A stretch of DNA of 64,000 nt from an uncultured Clostridia bacterium (GTDB lineage: Bacteria; Bacillota; Clostridia; UMGS1810), in the NCBI GenBank assembly GCA_934500875.1, contig CAKSTL010000001.1:186001-250000 (forward strand), written 5' to 3'. The stretch's first letter is position 1. Each line of letters begins with the position of its first letter. Position numbers and translations under genes: made by a program. The notes under the pieces are model-generated. The model was not told the origin of the DNA. It was given only the letters and a program-made list of their open reading frames with translations, and made no database searches. Below are positions 45,650-53,992 of this stretch, piece by piece.

Positions 45650-46567
45650 TTAATCCTTCGCCTTTGTCATTTTAAAGTAAACAATGCTTCCCGCAATAAG
45701 TATAAGGCAAACAATAACGCTTAAAGCATTTGCCTTATCCATAGCGCCGTTGCTGAACATATAGTTGTACGTCAGCATCATAACCGTTGTGGACGCCTCA
45801 TTGGGACCGCCGCCCGTCATGGCAAGCGGTTTTTCAAAGCTTTGGAACACACCGAGTATCTGCATAATTGCCATAACTCTTACAAGCGAGCTTAAATGCG
45901 GAAGCGTTATATGTCTTAATTTTTTGAAAAATCCTGCGCCGTCTATAGCCGCTGCCTCGTAGAGCGCCAAGTCCACCGACTGCAAATCGGCAAGATACAA
46001 AATGGTTGTCGGACCAAAGCCGCTCCAGGTTGTTACAACCGTAATTATCGGGATTGTTATGCGTGCGTCCTGAAGCCATTGGCTTGCCGGAAGGTGAAGA
46101 TAACTTAAAATAACGTTTAAAAATCCGTCCGTTCCCGGCTCTAAGAGTATTTTCCACATAATTGCCGTTACCATACCGGGGATTATTGCGGGAAAATATA
46201 CCGAAAATCTGAAAAATCCCTTGCAGTGAACCAGCTCGTTTAGCATTATGGCAAGTATTATCGGAATCGGAAGTCCGATTAACAGCGACCAGAACGTGTA
46301 TTTGCACGAATTGAGCATTGCTTTTGCAAGCGACGAATCGGACAAAACATCTTTAAAATTTTTAAGTCCCACAAATTCCTTTATTTCAAATCCCTGAGTT
46401 TTGAAAAACGCTAAAATTCCGCTCGATAAAAACGGCTGCCAGTTAAACACTATAAACCCTATAAGCGCCGGTGCAATCAAAACCCACGCAACCAAATCTT
46501 TTCTTACGGTAAGAACAGACTTTAAAAAAGGATTGTTTCTCTTTTGCAAAATTGTTTTCTCTGTCAT
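45650..46567 (-). CDS. Sugar ABC transporter permease, MalF type
   Basis: This 305-residue membrane protein has six helices, the EAA loop EAAAIDGAGFFKKLRHITLPHL near 210, and the conserved AMTGGGPNEASTTVMMLTYNYMF near 250. It is the first permease of the CUT1 importer. It lies 26 bases after the binding-protein gene and overlaps none. The substrate is presumably an oligosaccharide released by the secreted GH42 enzymes. Confidence 0.93.
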   Translation of the reverse strand: MTEKTILQKRNNPFLKSVLTVRKDLVAWVLIAPALIGFIVFNWQPFLSSGILAFFKTQGFEIKEFVGLKNFKDVLSDSSLAKAMLNSCKYTFWSLLIGLPIPIILAIMLNELVHCKGFFRFSVYFPAIIPGMVTAIMWKILLEPGTDGFLNVILSYLHLPASQWLQDARITIPIITVVTTWSGFGPTTILYLADLQSVDLALYEAAAIDGAGFFKKLRHITLPHLSSLVRVMAIMQILGVFQSFEKPLAMTGGGPNEASTTVMMLTYNYMFSNGAMDKANALSVIVCLILIAGSIVYFKMTKAKD

Positions 46568-46593
46568 ATTAATTCCTCTTTCTTAAAAACCGC

Positions 46594-47985
46594 TTACTGT
46601 TTGTCAAGATAATCCTTCTGGAAGGTTTCGCTTGCGTCGTGAATAATTTTTGCACAGTCCGCATTCGGGTCGGTCAAAACGTTTTGCATAGCGGTTGAGA
46701 GAATGGCATATAAGTTTTGTGCGCAAACAGGTTCCTCCTGCTGAATTTTAACCGTATCGGGATATGCGTTTGTCCAATATAAAGGATTTGCGTTGCTGTA
46801 TTTTTTGTAGAGCATATCGTCTATAGATGTGCGCTCTTTGTTAACCCACAGTTTGAGCGATTTGGGAACAACAAGCTTATCTGCGGCAAGGTCTGCCTTT
46901 AGGGTTTCTTCAAGCTTTTTCTCATAATCTTTTCCGACGTTCGGGGTAATTCCCAAAAATTCAAACCACTTAAACGCTGCGTCAACCTGTTTTTCGTCGG
47001 TGTTTGCCGAGAACATATAAATATCTCCGCCAACCTGCGATACCTGCGAAACAGGACCTTTCATAACCGGGCCGTAAGCTATTGCGTCCTTGTCGGTTTT
47101 GTATTTTGTAACAATGGACGCAGGAGCGGACTCGGCTAAAATGCACATACCTATTCTGTCGGTTGCAATAAGCTTTTGCAGCTCGTTTGAATCTATAAGA
47201 ACGTTTGACGCAAAAACATTATGTTTCCATTTTAAATCCTTTATATATTGCAGCGCCGCAACCGCCTCCGGCGTGTCAAACGCAGAAACCCATTTCCCGT
47301 CGCTTTTTTGCTCCATAAATTTAACGCCGTACGACCACGCAATATTCATAAATGCCCAGCCGCCCTCTTTGTTTGCGGTCTGAATCGCATAGCCCGGAAT
47401 ACCTGTTTTTTCTTTTATTATTTTCGCCGTTTCAACAAGCTCGTCATATGTTGTCGGAAACTTTAAAGAGCCATCGGCATTGACAAGACCTGCTTTTTTA
47501 AACACGTTTACGTTGTATGCCATACCAATCATATATCCCGAATACGGCACACCGTAATACTTTCCGTCCTTCATGGATATTTTCATAATATCCTCGTTTA
47601 TACCCTTGTCGTAGCCGTATTTTTTAACAGCGTCCGATATATCGAGCGCATATCCGGCATTTATAATCTGCTGCGGCTCGGTGAACGGTTTTCGGTAAAC
47701 GTTCGGCAACTGATTTGTTGCGGCGAGCACCATAAAGTTGTCAATTCCGTATCCTTCTTCGTCAGGAATAATTGTGATGTTCGGATAAAGTTTTTTCATT
47801 TCTTCAAGATATGTATCGTACAAAGCGTGTCTTTCAGCATCTGTTTCGCTGTTCGGCCAATAGCTTATTGTAACCGATACGCTGTCGTCATCAGAGTTGA
47901 TTTTTGTAACGCCTCCGCCGCAGCCGCCGAGAACGAGCGACACAGTGAGCGCTGCCGAGCAAAACGGCAATAAATGTTTTTTCAT
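46594..47985 (-). CDS. Extracellular sugar-binding lipoprotein
   Basis: This 463-residue family 1 solute-binding protein has a lipobox LVLGGCGGG (Cys22), then SVTISYWPNSETDAERHALYD, the usual first strand of this fold. GVPYSGYMIGMAYNVNVFKKAGL near 145 and TTYDELVETAKIIKEKTGIPGYA near 180 match family patterns. It catches oligosaccharide at the outer face of the membrane for the two permeases. Its own promoter-like sequence lies in the 102-base gap upstream, so this gene may start a high-level sub-operon. Confidence 0.93.
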   Translation of the reverse strand: MKKHLLPFCSAALTVSLVLGGCGGGVTKINSDDDSVSVTISYWPNSETDAERHALYDTYLEEMKKLYPNITIIPDEEGYGIDNFMVLAATNQLPNVYRKPFTEPQQIINAGYALDISDAVKKYGYDKGINEDIMKISMKDGKYYGVPYSGYMIGMAYNVNVFKKAGLVNADGSLKFPTTYDELVETAKIIKEKTGIPGYAIQTANKEGGWAFMNIAWSYGVKFMEQKSDGKWVSAFDTPEAVAALQYIKDLKWKHNVFASNVLIDSNELQKLIATDRIGMCILAESAPASIVTKYKTDKDAIAYGPVMKGPVSQVSQVGGDIYMFSANTDEKQVDAAFKWFEFLGITPNVGKDYEKKLEETLKADLAADKLVVPKSLKLWVNKERTSIDDMLYKKYSNANPLYWTNAYPDTVKIQQEEPVCAQNLYAILSTAMQNVLTDPNADCAKIIHDASETFQKDYLDKQ

Positions 47986-48021
47986 AGCTTTCCCATCCTT
48001 TTTATTGTTTTTTATAACTTT

Positions 48022-48051
48022 ATTATAGGCTTTAAGATACGTAAAAGTCCA
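48022..48051 (-). promoter_or_regulatory. Probable promoter before the sugar-binding protein gene
   Basis: Minus-strand TATAAT (48022-48027) has a weak -35 TGGACT (48046-48051) 18 bases away, 37 bases before the ATG. A weak -35 fits activator dependence. GGACTTTTACG here resembles AGACTTTACG in the other promoter at 49497. Confidence 0.5.
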
Positions 48052-48087
48052 TTTTCTGTTTTTTGAAACCGCTATCAGTTTTTTGTT

Positions 48088-49458
48088 TTATATGCTTTCG
48101 CACACAAATTTTTCCTCGGTTTTCCGCACTGTTATGCCGTTTTTGTGATATTGCGACACAACGTTATCAAATTCGATATCGTTTTTATCCTGCCTGCTTA
48201 TTATCGAAGGATTTGAAGTGTTGTTTTTGATTTCGACATTTTTAAAAGTTATTCTGCCAAAGTTGTTTATGTGCATAAAATCAGTTTTTTCAAATCCTTT
48301 TCTGAACGACACCGACGAATTTTTAAGCGTAAAATCTATCTTCTCGTCCTCACTTCCGCAGCACACAAGCGGCATGGATATATTTTCGGCTTTTATGCTG
48401 TCAAACTCAAACGATAAAAGCGGCGCTCCCCTTTGCCACGTTTCGCCTGCGGAATAATTATAAAGAAAAAGTCTGTCGGCAAAATCAATGCTGCAATCTC
48501 TTACGATTATATTCCCGGGCTTTGTATCTATCGGAAAGGCAATATCCGAATAATATGTAAACGCACTCAGCATATTTTTTCTTGCATTTTTTCCTGCATC
48601 TGTCTTTCCGCTCATTTTTTCTTCTCTTGTAAGGCCCTTTCTGAAGCAGTATTTGCACGGGCCGTAAATTTTTGATTTTTCTATAACCGCATTCGTTGCG
48701 CCAAGACGCATTGCGTTGCACGCAGAATTAAGCACACAGTTTTTTACATAATAGTTGACGTTTGCAAACCCCGCAAGGCAATCATCACCCGTGTAAAAGC
48801 CGCAGTTTTCTATGCTCACGTTTCTGCAAACCTTTGTATGAAAGCCATCATGACCTGCAAGAACGGTGATTTTGTTTGCAAAAACATTTTCGCAATAATG
48901 AAGATTGTGCGCCCAATTGCCCGAATTTTTAACGGTATACCCTTCAAACCGAACGTTTTTGCAATACCAGAAGCTTAATGCGTGCGGACCTCTGTATTCC
49001 TCTTCGTTTTTTTCGTCATAACAGTTTCTGCCGTCAATATACGAGCCTTCCTCGCCGATAACACCGCAGTTTTCGGCAAATATTCCTCTTATTATGCCGT
49101 TGTTCCAGCGGCTTCCGACAGTTCTCATAAAGGTATAATCCCTGTTTGGCGCACCGGGAGACTCCCAAAGCTTTTCGGTAATGTATTCTTTGCCGAGCGG
49201 TTCGGTTTCGTCGTTTAAGTAATTAAAATAATCTTCGGGATTTTTTGAACCGATAAGGTGCGCATTTTTCAAAAGATGAATATAAACGTTGCTTCTTATT
49301 CTTATATCACCGATTATGTAATCGCCTTCGGGAATTATAACATATCCGCCGCCCGATTTAAAACACGCATCAACGGCACGCTGAATATTTTCGCTCTGAT
49401 TTTTGTCCGTATTCGCCTCGGCGCCGAAATCCAAAACCGAGAATTTGTTAAAAGCCAT
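48088..49458 (-). CDS. GH28-like right-handed beta-helix glycosidase
   Basis: This 456-residue protein from ATG 49458 (after AGGAGG) has no signal peptide. It opens with the usual pectinase strand FSVLDFGAEANTDKNQSENIQRAV, then GGGYVIIPEGDYIIG. The active-site strands read NSGNWAHNLHYCENV, AGHDGFHTK and TGDDCLAGF, which place the Asp residues of GH28 (the Asp and the Asp-Asp pair). Typical GH28 enzymes cut polygalacturonan or rhamnogalacturonan. As the first gene of the locus and without a signal, it probably acts on imported fragments. Confidence 0.8.
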   Translation of the reverse strand: MAFNKFSVLDFGAEANTDKNQSENIQRAVDACFKSGGGYVIIPEGDYIIGDIRIRSNVYIHLLKNAHLIGSKNPEDYFNYLNDETEPLGKEYITEKLWESPGAPNRDYTFMRTVGSRWNNGIIRGIFAENCGVIGEEGSYIDGRNCYDEKNEEEYRGPHALSFWYCKNVRFEGYTVKNSGNWAHNLHYCENVFANKITVLAGHDGFHTKVCRNVSIENCGFYTGDDCLAGFANVNYYVKNCVLNSACNAMRLGATNAVIEKSKIYGPCKYCFRKGLTREEKMSGKTDAGKNARKNMLSAFTYYSDIAFPIDTKPGNIIVRDCSIDFADRLFLYNYSAGETWQRGAPLLSFEFDSIKAENISMPLVCCGSEDEKIDFTLKNSSVSFRKGFEKTDFMHINNFGRITFKNVEIKNNTSNPSIISRQDKNDIEFDNVVSQYHKNGITVRKTEEKFVCESI

Positions 49459-49496
49459 ATTTTCCTCCTTTTTCACTTGTTATTTCCTGTAATTTT

Positions 49497-49525
49497 ATTA
49501 TAAGACCCGTAAAGTCTTTTATCAA
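49497..49525 (-). promoter_or_regulatory. Promoter of the glycan-utilisation operon
   Basis: Minus-strand TTGATA (49520-49525), 17 bases, TATAAT (49497-49502), 38 bases before the GH28-like ATG. AGACTTTACG lies in the spacer. The stretch from here to 49815 shows no gene and no clear terminator. Confidence 0.75.
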
Positions 49526-49815
49526 CTGTATGTTTTTCCCGTTATATCCCGTTTTTAGAATTTTGCATAAACTGTTTTTATTATAGGCAATCCGAATTTT
49601 GTTTTTCATAAAAATATCTGCCATAAAGTAAAAAACGGGCATAAAAAATTCCGGTACATTTCATTTTTGTCCCGGAATTAAAGAATACCTACAATAGTTT
49701 GAATATGATGATTGTATAGCTTTTGCGTTTATAAGAAAAGCAAAAAAATCATAAAAATTTTCATAGTGAAAAATGCCGAAAAAGCAGAGATCAGTGAAGA
49801 TTTCCGCCGTTTGTC

Positions 49816-49844
49816 TTGACAAGAGGAATAGATTACTGTATAAT
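49816..49844 (+). promoter_or_regulatory. Promoter of the redox cassette
   Basis: Perfect TTGACA (49816-49821), 17 bases, TATAAT (49839-49844). AATTGTTAT and ATAATT around the start point form a partial palindrome that could be a Fur/PerR site. The leader to 50063 is about 215 bases and includes a stem-loop, ATTCAG with CTGAAT, near 49985-50025, but no convincing gene. Confidence 0.7.
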
Positions 49845-50063
49845 TGTTATCAAGAATAATTCCTAATAACCTACAAAAATAAAATGAAAAGTATGAAGTG
49901 ATTATGAAAAACAATAAATATGCGTAAGCAAGAACCAATAAAAATTTAATGAAGGCATTTCTCGGCATATACTGTTGTTGCTCCATTCAGGGAATATGTT
50001 CCGCTTGACGGACGCTGAATAACAAATTTGAAATATGACAAAACTTGGGGGAGTGCAAAAATA

Positions 50064-50456
50064 ATGCTGAAACACAGAGAAACAAAACAGCGCAGAATCG
50101 TTCTGGAAACGGTCAGAAACCACACGGATCATCCGACCGCCAACACGATATACAAGCAGGTTCATGCAATTGACGGAAAAATCAGTCAGGGTACCGTATA
50201 CCGCAATTTAAACTGTCTGTCAGAGGACGGAGAAATACTTCATATCAAGGTGCCGGGTGCAGACAGATATGATTTAAGAACAGACCTTCACTATCATATT
50301 ATCTGTCTTAAGTGCGGAAAGGTAACGGATATTCCGTTTAATTATCTTTCCGATCCGGATGAAAAGGTTGCGGATGCGACCGGTTACACGGTATTTCGTC
50401 ACAGAGCCGTGTTCGAGGGAATCTGCCCGGAATGTAAAACGGAAAACAATATATAA
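50064..50456 (+). CDS. Fur-family regulator, PerR-like
   Basis: This 130-residue protein starts at ATG 50064 after GGGGGAG. It has the Fur winged helix (HPTANTIYKQVHAIDGKISQ, GTVYRNLNCLSEDGEI) and the metal-binding dimer domain with LHYHIICLKCGK and ICPECK, two CxxC pairs for structural zinc. Its short length and the lack of a long His-rich tail favour PerR over Fur, though this cannot be fixed from sequence alone. It heads a redox cassette (membrane peptide, 4Fe-4S protein, thioredoxin-like lipoprotein), so it probably controls these in response to peroxide or metal. Confidence 0.88.
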   Translation: MLKHRETKQRRIVLETVRNHTDHPTANTIYKQVHAIDGKISQGTVYRNLNCLSEDGEILHIKVPGADRYDLRTDLHYHIICLKCGKVTDIPFNYLSDPDEKVADATGYTVFRHRAVFEGICPECKTENNI

Positions 50457-50490
50457 TCCGAAAGAGGATAAAGAAAGGATGTGGCAATAT

Positions 50491-50631
50491 ATGCATTGGA
50501 AAAAGGCGGCGCAGGCTTTGCTTTTGGCTGTCGGAACAGTAATGCTGTGCGCCGGAGCTTTGCGGGGTGAGGCGGCGACCGTGCTGAGCAAGGCAATCAG
50601 ATTATGTCTGGAGTGTGTGGGAATTGGGTAA
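50491..50631 (+). CDS. CD1871A-like CXXC membrane peptide
   Basis: This 46-residue peptide has one hydrophobic helix (AAQALLLAVGTVMLCAGAL) followed by RGEAATVLSKAIRLCLECVGIG, the conserved tail of the CD1871A family of Clostridia, with a CxxC at the end (CLEC). It would sit in the membrane with the CxxC near one face and may pass electrons between the 4Fe-4S protein and the thioredoxin-like lipoprotein; that role is inferred from context. Its last 17 bases overlap the start of the 4Fe-4S gene. A Met 12 bases earlier is possible but is closer to the AAAGG site. Confidence 0.8.
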   Translation: MHWKKAAQALLLAVGTVMLCAGALRGEAATVLSKAIRLCLECVGIG

Positions 50632-51529
50632 GAAATTTTCAGGTATATCACAAAAACTGACTCGCTTCCGCGGGTACGTTCAGGCAGCGGCAGCTTTATT
50701 GAGCAATCCGCATCTGCCAAATTTTCTGAAGGGCGAAATTTATCGGGGAGCCGGAAAAAAAGTATGTGTGCCGGGACTTAACTGCTACTCCTGTCCTGCG
50801 GCAGCCGGAGCCTGCCCTGTCGGTGCGCTTCAGACGGTAGCGGGATCTGCAAAATATGGTTTCTCATATTATATTACAGGAACTCTTATATTGCTCGGAG
50901 TATTGCTGGGACGCTTTATCTGCGGCTTTTTGTGTCCGTTCGGCTGGTTTCAGGAGCTACTGCATAAAATCCCGACAAAAAAGTTTTCAACCAAAAAGCT
51001 GAAATATTTGACTTGGGTTAAATACGCCGTTCTTTTGGTAACGGTGTTTCTGTTGCCGGCATTGGCGGTAAACGATGTCGGAATGGGCGACCCCTTTTTC
51101 TGCAAGTATATTTGTCCGCAGGGTGTATTGGAAGGGGCAATTCCGCTATCCGTTGTCAATTCCGGTATTCGCTCTGCGCTCGGAGTGTTGTTTGCTTGGA
51201 AATTCAGCGTTTTGATTGCAGTAATTGCGGTAAGCGTGTTGTTTTACAGACCGTTCTGCAAATGGCTGTGTCCGCTTGGTGCGTTCTATGCCCTGCTGAA
51301 CAAGGTTTCGCTGTTTCAAATGAAAGTGGACAAAAGCAAATGCGTAGACTGCGGAAAATGCGCAGAAGCTTGCAAAATGGCTGTGGACGTAACGAAAACG
51401 CCTAACCATACCGAATGTATTCGCTGCGGTATGTGCGTCCGGGCATGCCCGACGAATGCCGTTCGTTTTCGGTACGGCTTCGGAAAAGGTAAAGATAAAA
51501 GCGGCACAAATGCCGCAAATGATAAATAA
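50615..51529 (+). CDS. Membrane 4Fe-4S protein, NapH-like
   Basis: This 304-residue protein has about four membrane helices and repeated cysteine motifs: CYSCPAAAGACPVGAL near 50, FICGFLCPFGWF near 100, KYICPQGV near 165 and KWLCPLGAF near 215. A ferredoxin-like pair follows, CVDCGKCAEACKM and CIRCGMCVRACP near 245-275. It resembles NapH/CcoG-type electron carriers that move electrons across the membrane. Between the CXXC peptide and the TlpA-like lipoprotein, it would bring cytoplasmic reductant to extracellular thiols. The GTG start overlaps the peptide gene; TTG 50624 is an alternative. Confidence 0.88.
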   Translation: MWELGKKFSGISQKLTRFRGYVQAAAALLSNPHLPNFLKGEIYRGAGKKVCVPGLNCYSCPAAAGACPVGALQTVAGSAKYGFSYYITGTLILLGVLLGRFICGFLCPFGWFQELLHKIPTKKFSTKKLKYLTWVKYAVLLVTVFLLPALAVNDVGMGDPFFCKYICPQGVLEGAIPLSVVNSGIRSALGVLFAWKFSVLIAVIAVSVLFYRPFCKWLCPLGAFYALLNKVSLFQMKVDKSKCVDCGKCAEACKMAVDVTKTPNHTECIRCGMCVRACPTNAVRFRYGFGKGKDKSGTNAANDK

Positions 51530-51549
51530 AAAAATCAGGAGGAATAAAC

Positions 51550-52446
51550 ATGAGTATAAAAAAACTTCTAACAGCGGTGCTGATGCTTATGCTGGTGGTG
51601 ATGGCTCTGGCAGCCTGCGGGACAGCGGACAAAAATGAACCGAAAAATGCCGAAGAAGCGGTAGCAATGCATAAAGAACTGATGGCACGTGAAAATGCAA
51701 TTCTGGCGGAGAATACAAAGCTCTGGGAACAGGTTTTTGCGGCGGCGGACAAAGGTATGACTTTGCAGGAGGACGGTAAAAACTACGGTGATTTTCTTCT
51801 CAAAACCATTGACACCGTCAAGGAACAGTTTACGGAGGACGAGTTTAAATTGCTTAAGGGTGAAGCAGAGAAAATTCGGGATATTGAAAATAAGCTGACT
51901 ATGATTGAAAAAAAATATCCGGATGCAGCTCAAAAATCGTCGGATAATGATATGAGTATGCCATCCGATAACGGCAGTACGGGAAATTTTCCCTCCTTTG
52001 AAGGGAAGGATCTGGACGGGAAGGAAATAAAGAGCGATGAGCTGTTTTCAGGCAATGCTGTCACGGTGGTAAACTTTTGGTTCACTACCTGCTCTCCCTG
52101 CGTGGGTGAGCTTTCCGAACTCGATGCGCTGAATAAGGAGCTTTCCGGGAAAGGCGGTTCTCTAATCGGAATAAATTCTTTCACGCTGGACGGAGATGAG
52201 GCGGCAATATCCGAAGCAAAGGCAGTTTTGAAAAAGAAAGACGCCTCCTATCGGAATGTATACTTTGATTCTGACAGCGAGGCGGGAAAGTTTGTCGAAA
52301 ATGTATACGCCTATCCCACAACATATGTGGTTGACCGCAGCGGCAGTATCGTCGGAGAACCGATTGTCGGCGCTGTTACCGGCAAATCGCAAATGGAGAA
52401 GCTGAAATCGTTAATTGACCAATGTATTGCCGCCGATATGAAATGA
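51550..52446 (+). CDS. TlpA-like thioredoxin lipoprotein
   Basis: This 298-residue protein has a lipoprotein signal (MLVVMALAACGTADK, Cys23), a helical segment (about 30-130) of unknown role, then a TlpA/AhpC-TSA domain with the active site NFWFTTCSPCVGEL near 180 (Cys-Ser-Pro-Cys) and the cis-proline loop VYAYPTTYVVD near 255. It would reduce disulfides outside the membrane, drawing electrons from the 4Fe-4S protein. The helical segment before the thioredoxin fold is longer than in most TlpA proteins. Last gene of the cassette, 20 bases after the 4Fe-4S gene. Confidence 0.88.
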   Translation: MSIKKLLTAVLMLMLVVMALAACGTADKNEPKNAEEAVAMHKELMARENAILAENTKLWEQVFAAADKGMTLQEDGKNYGDFLLKTIDTVKEQFTEDEFKLLKGEAEKIRDIENKLTMIEKKYPDAAQKSSDNDMSMPSDNGSTGNFPSFEGKDLDGKEIKSDELFSGNAVTVVNFWFTTCSPCVGELSELDALNKELSGKGGSLIGINSFTLDGDEAAISEAKAVLKKKDASYRNVYFDSDSEAGKFVENVYAYPTTYVVDRSGSIVGEPIVGAVTGKSQMEKLKSLIDQCIAADMK

Positions 52447-52516
52447 AAATAGTATTAAAATAATGCTTGTACAAATATACCATAAAAATCCTGAGTCGGT
52501 TTATGGTATGTAATCG

Positions 52517-52795
52517 TTAGGCATAACAGACTCGAACCCCATGCGGTCCAAAAAGGCAAATTTTCCGCAATAATGCGTTAAAATGCTCGTTAATAGACAA
52601 ACTATTAACTGCGCTTTTGCCTTTTCTTGCAAAAAATTTGCTCTTTTTGAACTCGCAGACCCAATGCGCCGAAAAATTTTTGTTCAGCTGTTATTGCAGG
52701 GTGAAGCAAGGCTGTCGCCTTGCAAATCCCGAAAGAACGGCTGAGCGGAAATTTAACAAGCATTGGGCGCATGTGTTCGAGTCTGTTATGCCTAA
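52517..52795. mobile_element. MITE-like element with 21-bp terminal inverted repeats
   Basis: A 279-base segment with perfect 21-bp inverted ends: TTAGGCATAACAGACTCGAA (52517-52536, plus C at 52537) and its complement at 52775-52795. Subterminal bases also match partly (CCCATGCGG against its counterpart ACATGCGCC). Inside is a GTTAATAG/CTATTAAC palindrome. No transposase frame fits; a 60-residue frame at 52617-52799 has no ribosome site. No clear target duplication flanks it. It looks like a non-autonomous element or a large RNA hairpin. Confidence 0.65.
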
Positions 52796-52850
52796 ATAAA
52801 AAAATTAAACTAAAGCCTTTTTAAAATGAGGGTTTCAGACGGCAGAAAAA

Positions 52851-52896
52851 GCCGCCCGGCATAGAGGCAACACGCCTTTATTGTCGGGCGGCTTTT
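52851..52896 (+). terminator. Terminator upstream of the recombinase gene
   Basis: GCCGCCCG (52851-52858) and CGGGCGGC (52885-52892) with an inner AGGC/GCCT stem, followed by TTTT. It isolates the recombinase from upstream transcription. The gap 52447-53038 otherwise holds only the MITE-like element and an extended -10 box (TGG then TACAAT at 53002-53007). Confidence 0.8.
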
Positions 52897-53038
52897 ATAT
52901 AATTCGGCAATAGTAAGACTCATTTTACGGCAAGTTTGACAAAATCGGAGATAAAGGAGCAAACTGTTGACAGCTTCAATTTATAAATTTTGCCTGAGTG
53001 GTACAATATATATGGTGAAAAGAAAGGAAGCGGTCAAT

Positions 53039-53884
53039 ATGAAATTACAGAGTATAACCGAAAAACAAATTCAAAAATTCAGAAAATATCTTGTAAACGA
53101 AGAAAAATCTGATGCTACTATCGAGAAATATATTCGTGACGTTACGGCGTTTGTCAAATGGCTCGGCGGAGAAATTCCACGCAAGGAAAGGGTCATTCAA
53201 TATAAAGAACGCCTGATTGCGCAATATAAAACCGCAAGCGTTAATTCGATACTGTCCTCGCTCAATATGTTCTTTGAATATGCCGATTGGCACAAAATGA
53301 AGGTAAAAACATTGAAAACACAGCGCAAGATTTTTGCAGACAAGTCAAAGGAACTGACAAAAACAGAGTATGAAAGATTGCTGACGGCGGCAAAGGACAG
53401 GAAAAACGAAAAGCTGTATTATCTGATACAGACGATTGCAAGCACAGGACTTCGGGTATCGGAAATTAAATTTGTAACATTTGAGGCCACAAAACGCAGA
53501 CAGGCAATAATAAACTGCAAAGGAAAAATAAGGCAGGTTTTTCTGCCCAAAAAGCTGTGTATTATCCTGCAAAAGTATGCGTCGAAACAGGGTATCAAAA
53601 ACGGCAGCATCTTTGTTACGAGAACAGGCACGCCTCTTGACAGATCAAATATATGGAGAATGTTAAAGGAGCTGTGCGAGAGTGCGGGAGTGTCAAAAGA
53701 AAAAGTATTTCCGCATAACTTTCGCCACCTTTTTGCAAGAACTTATTATTCCCTGCAAAAAGATATTGTAAGACTTGCTGATATACTCGGACATTCCAAT
53801 ATTAACACTACAAGAATTTACACTGCGGAAAGCGGAACAGAGCATATGAAACAGTTGCAAAAGCTTGGCCTTTTGCGATGTTAA
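53039..53884 (+). CDS. Tyrosine site-specific recombinase (DNA invertase candidate)
   Basis: This 281-residue recombinase starts at ATG 53039, eight bases after AAAGGAAG. It has a SAM-like DNA-binding N-domain (10-95) and a full catalytic set: Arg139 in STGLRVSEI, Lys near 163, HNFRH (His226, Arg229), LGHSNINTT (His252) and Tyr261. Its gene ends five bases before the left of two inverted sites (53889-53912 and 54162-54185). Small tyrosine recombinases beside such sites usually flip the DNA between them. It is too short, and lacks the cargo, of a typical ICE or phage integrase. The sequence before it shares GCAAACT-TTGACA bases with the switch promoter. Confidence 0.92.
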   Translation: MKLQSITEKQIQKFRKYLVNEEKSDATIEKYIRDVTAFVKWLGGEIPRKERVIQYKERLIAQYKTASVNSILSSLNMFFEYADWHKMKVKTLKTQRKIFADKSKELTKTEYERLLTAAKDRKNEKLYYLIQTIASTGLRVSEIKFVTFEATKRRQAIINCKGKIRQVFLPKKLCIILQKYASKQGIKNGSIFVTRTGTPLDRSNIWRMLKELCESAGVSKEKVFPHNFRHLFARTYYSLQKDIVRLADILGHSNINTTRIYTAESGTEHMKQLQKLGLLRC

Positions 53885-53888
53885 AAAC

Positions 53889-53912
53889 ACAACATAATTG
53901 CGATTATGTTGT
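53889..53912. repeat. Left inversion site
   Basis: A 24-bp site: ACAACATAAT arm (53889-53898), TGCG core, and ATTATGTTGT arm (53903-53912). It is the exact reverse complement of the right site. Arms with an asymmetric core are the architecture of tyrosine-recombinase crossover sites. Confidence 0.88.
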
Positions 53913-53992
53913 AAATGGGTGTTTGCCTTATGCAAACCATTGAAAAACATAAAGTTTTCTTAAATGTTTTTTGCATAAAAGCGCTTGTTAAA

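Noticed and set aside
49729..49986. 85-residue hydrophobic frame on the minus strand
   Set aside because: Hydrophobicity comes from AT-rich sequence; no ribosome site, and it overlaps a perfect plus-strand promoter.
49949..50008. 19-codon cysteine-rich frame in the leader of the Fur-family gene
   Set aside because: Four cysteines and a good position, but no ribosome site before the ATG; kept only as a curiosity.
52617..52799. 60-residue frame within the MITE-like element
   Set aside because: No ribosome site, composition typical of random translation, and it crosses the terminal repeat.
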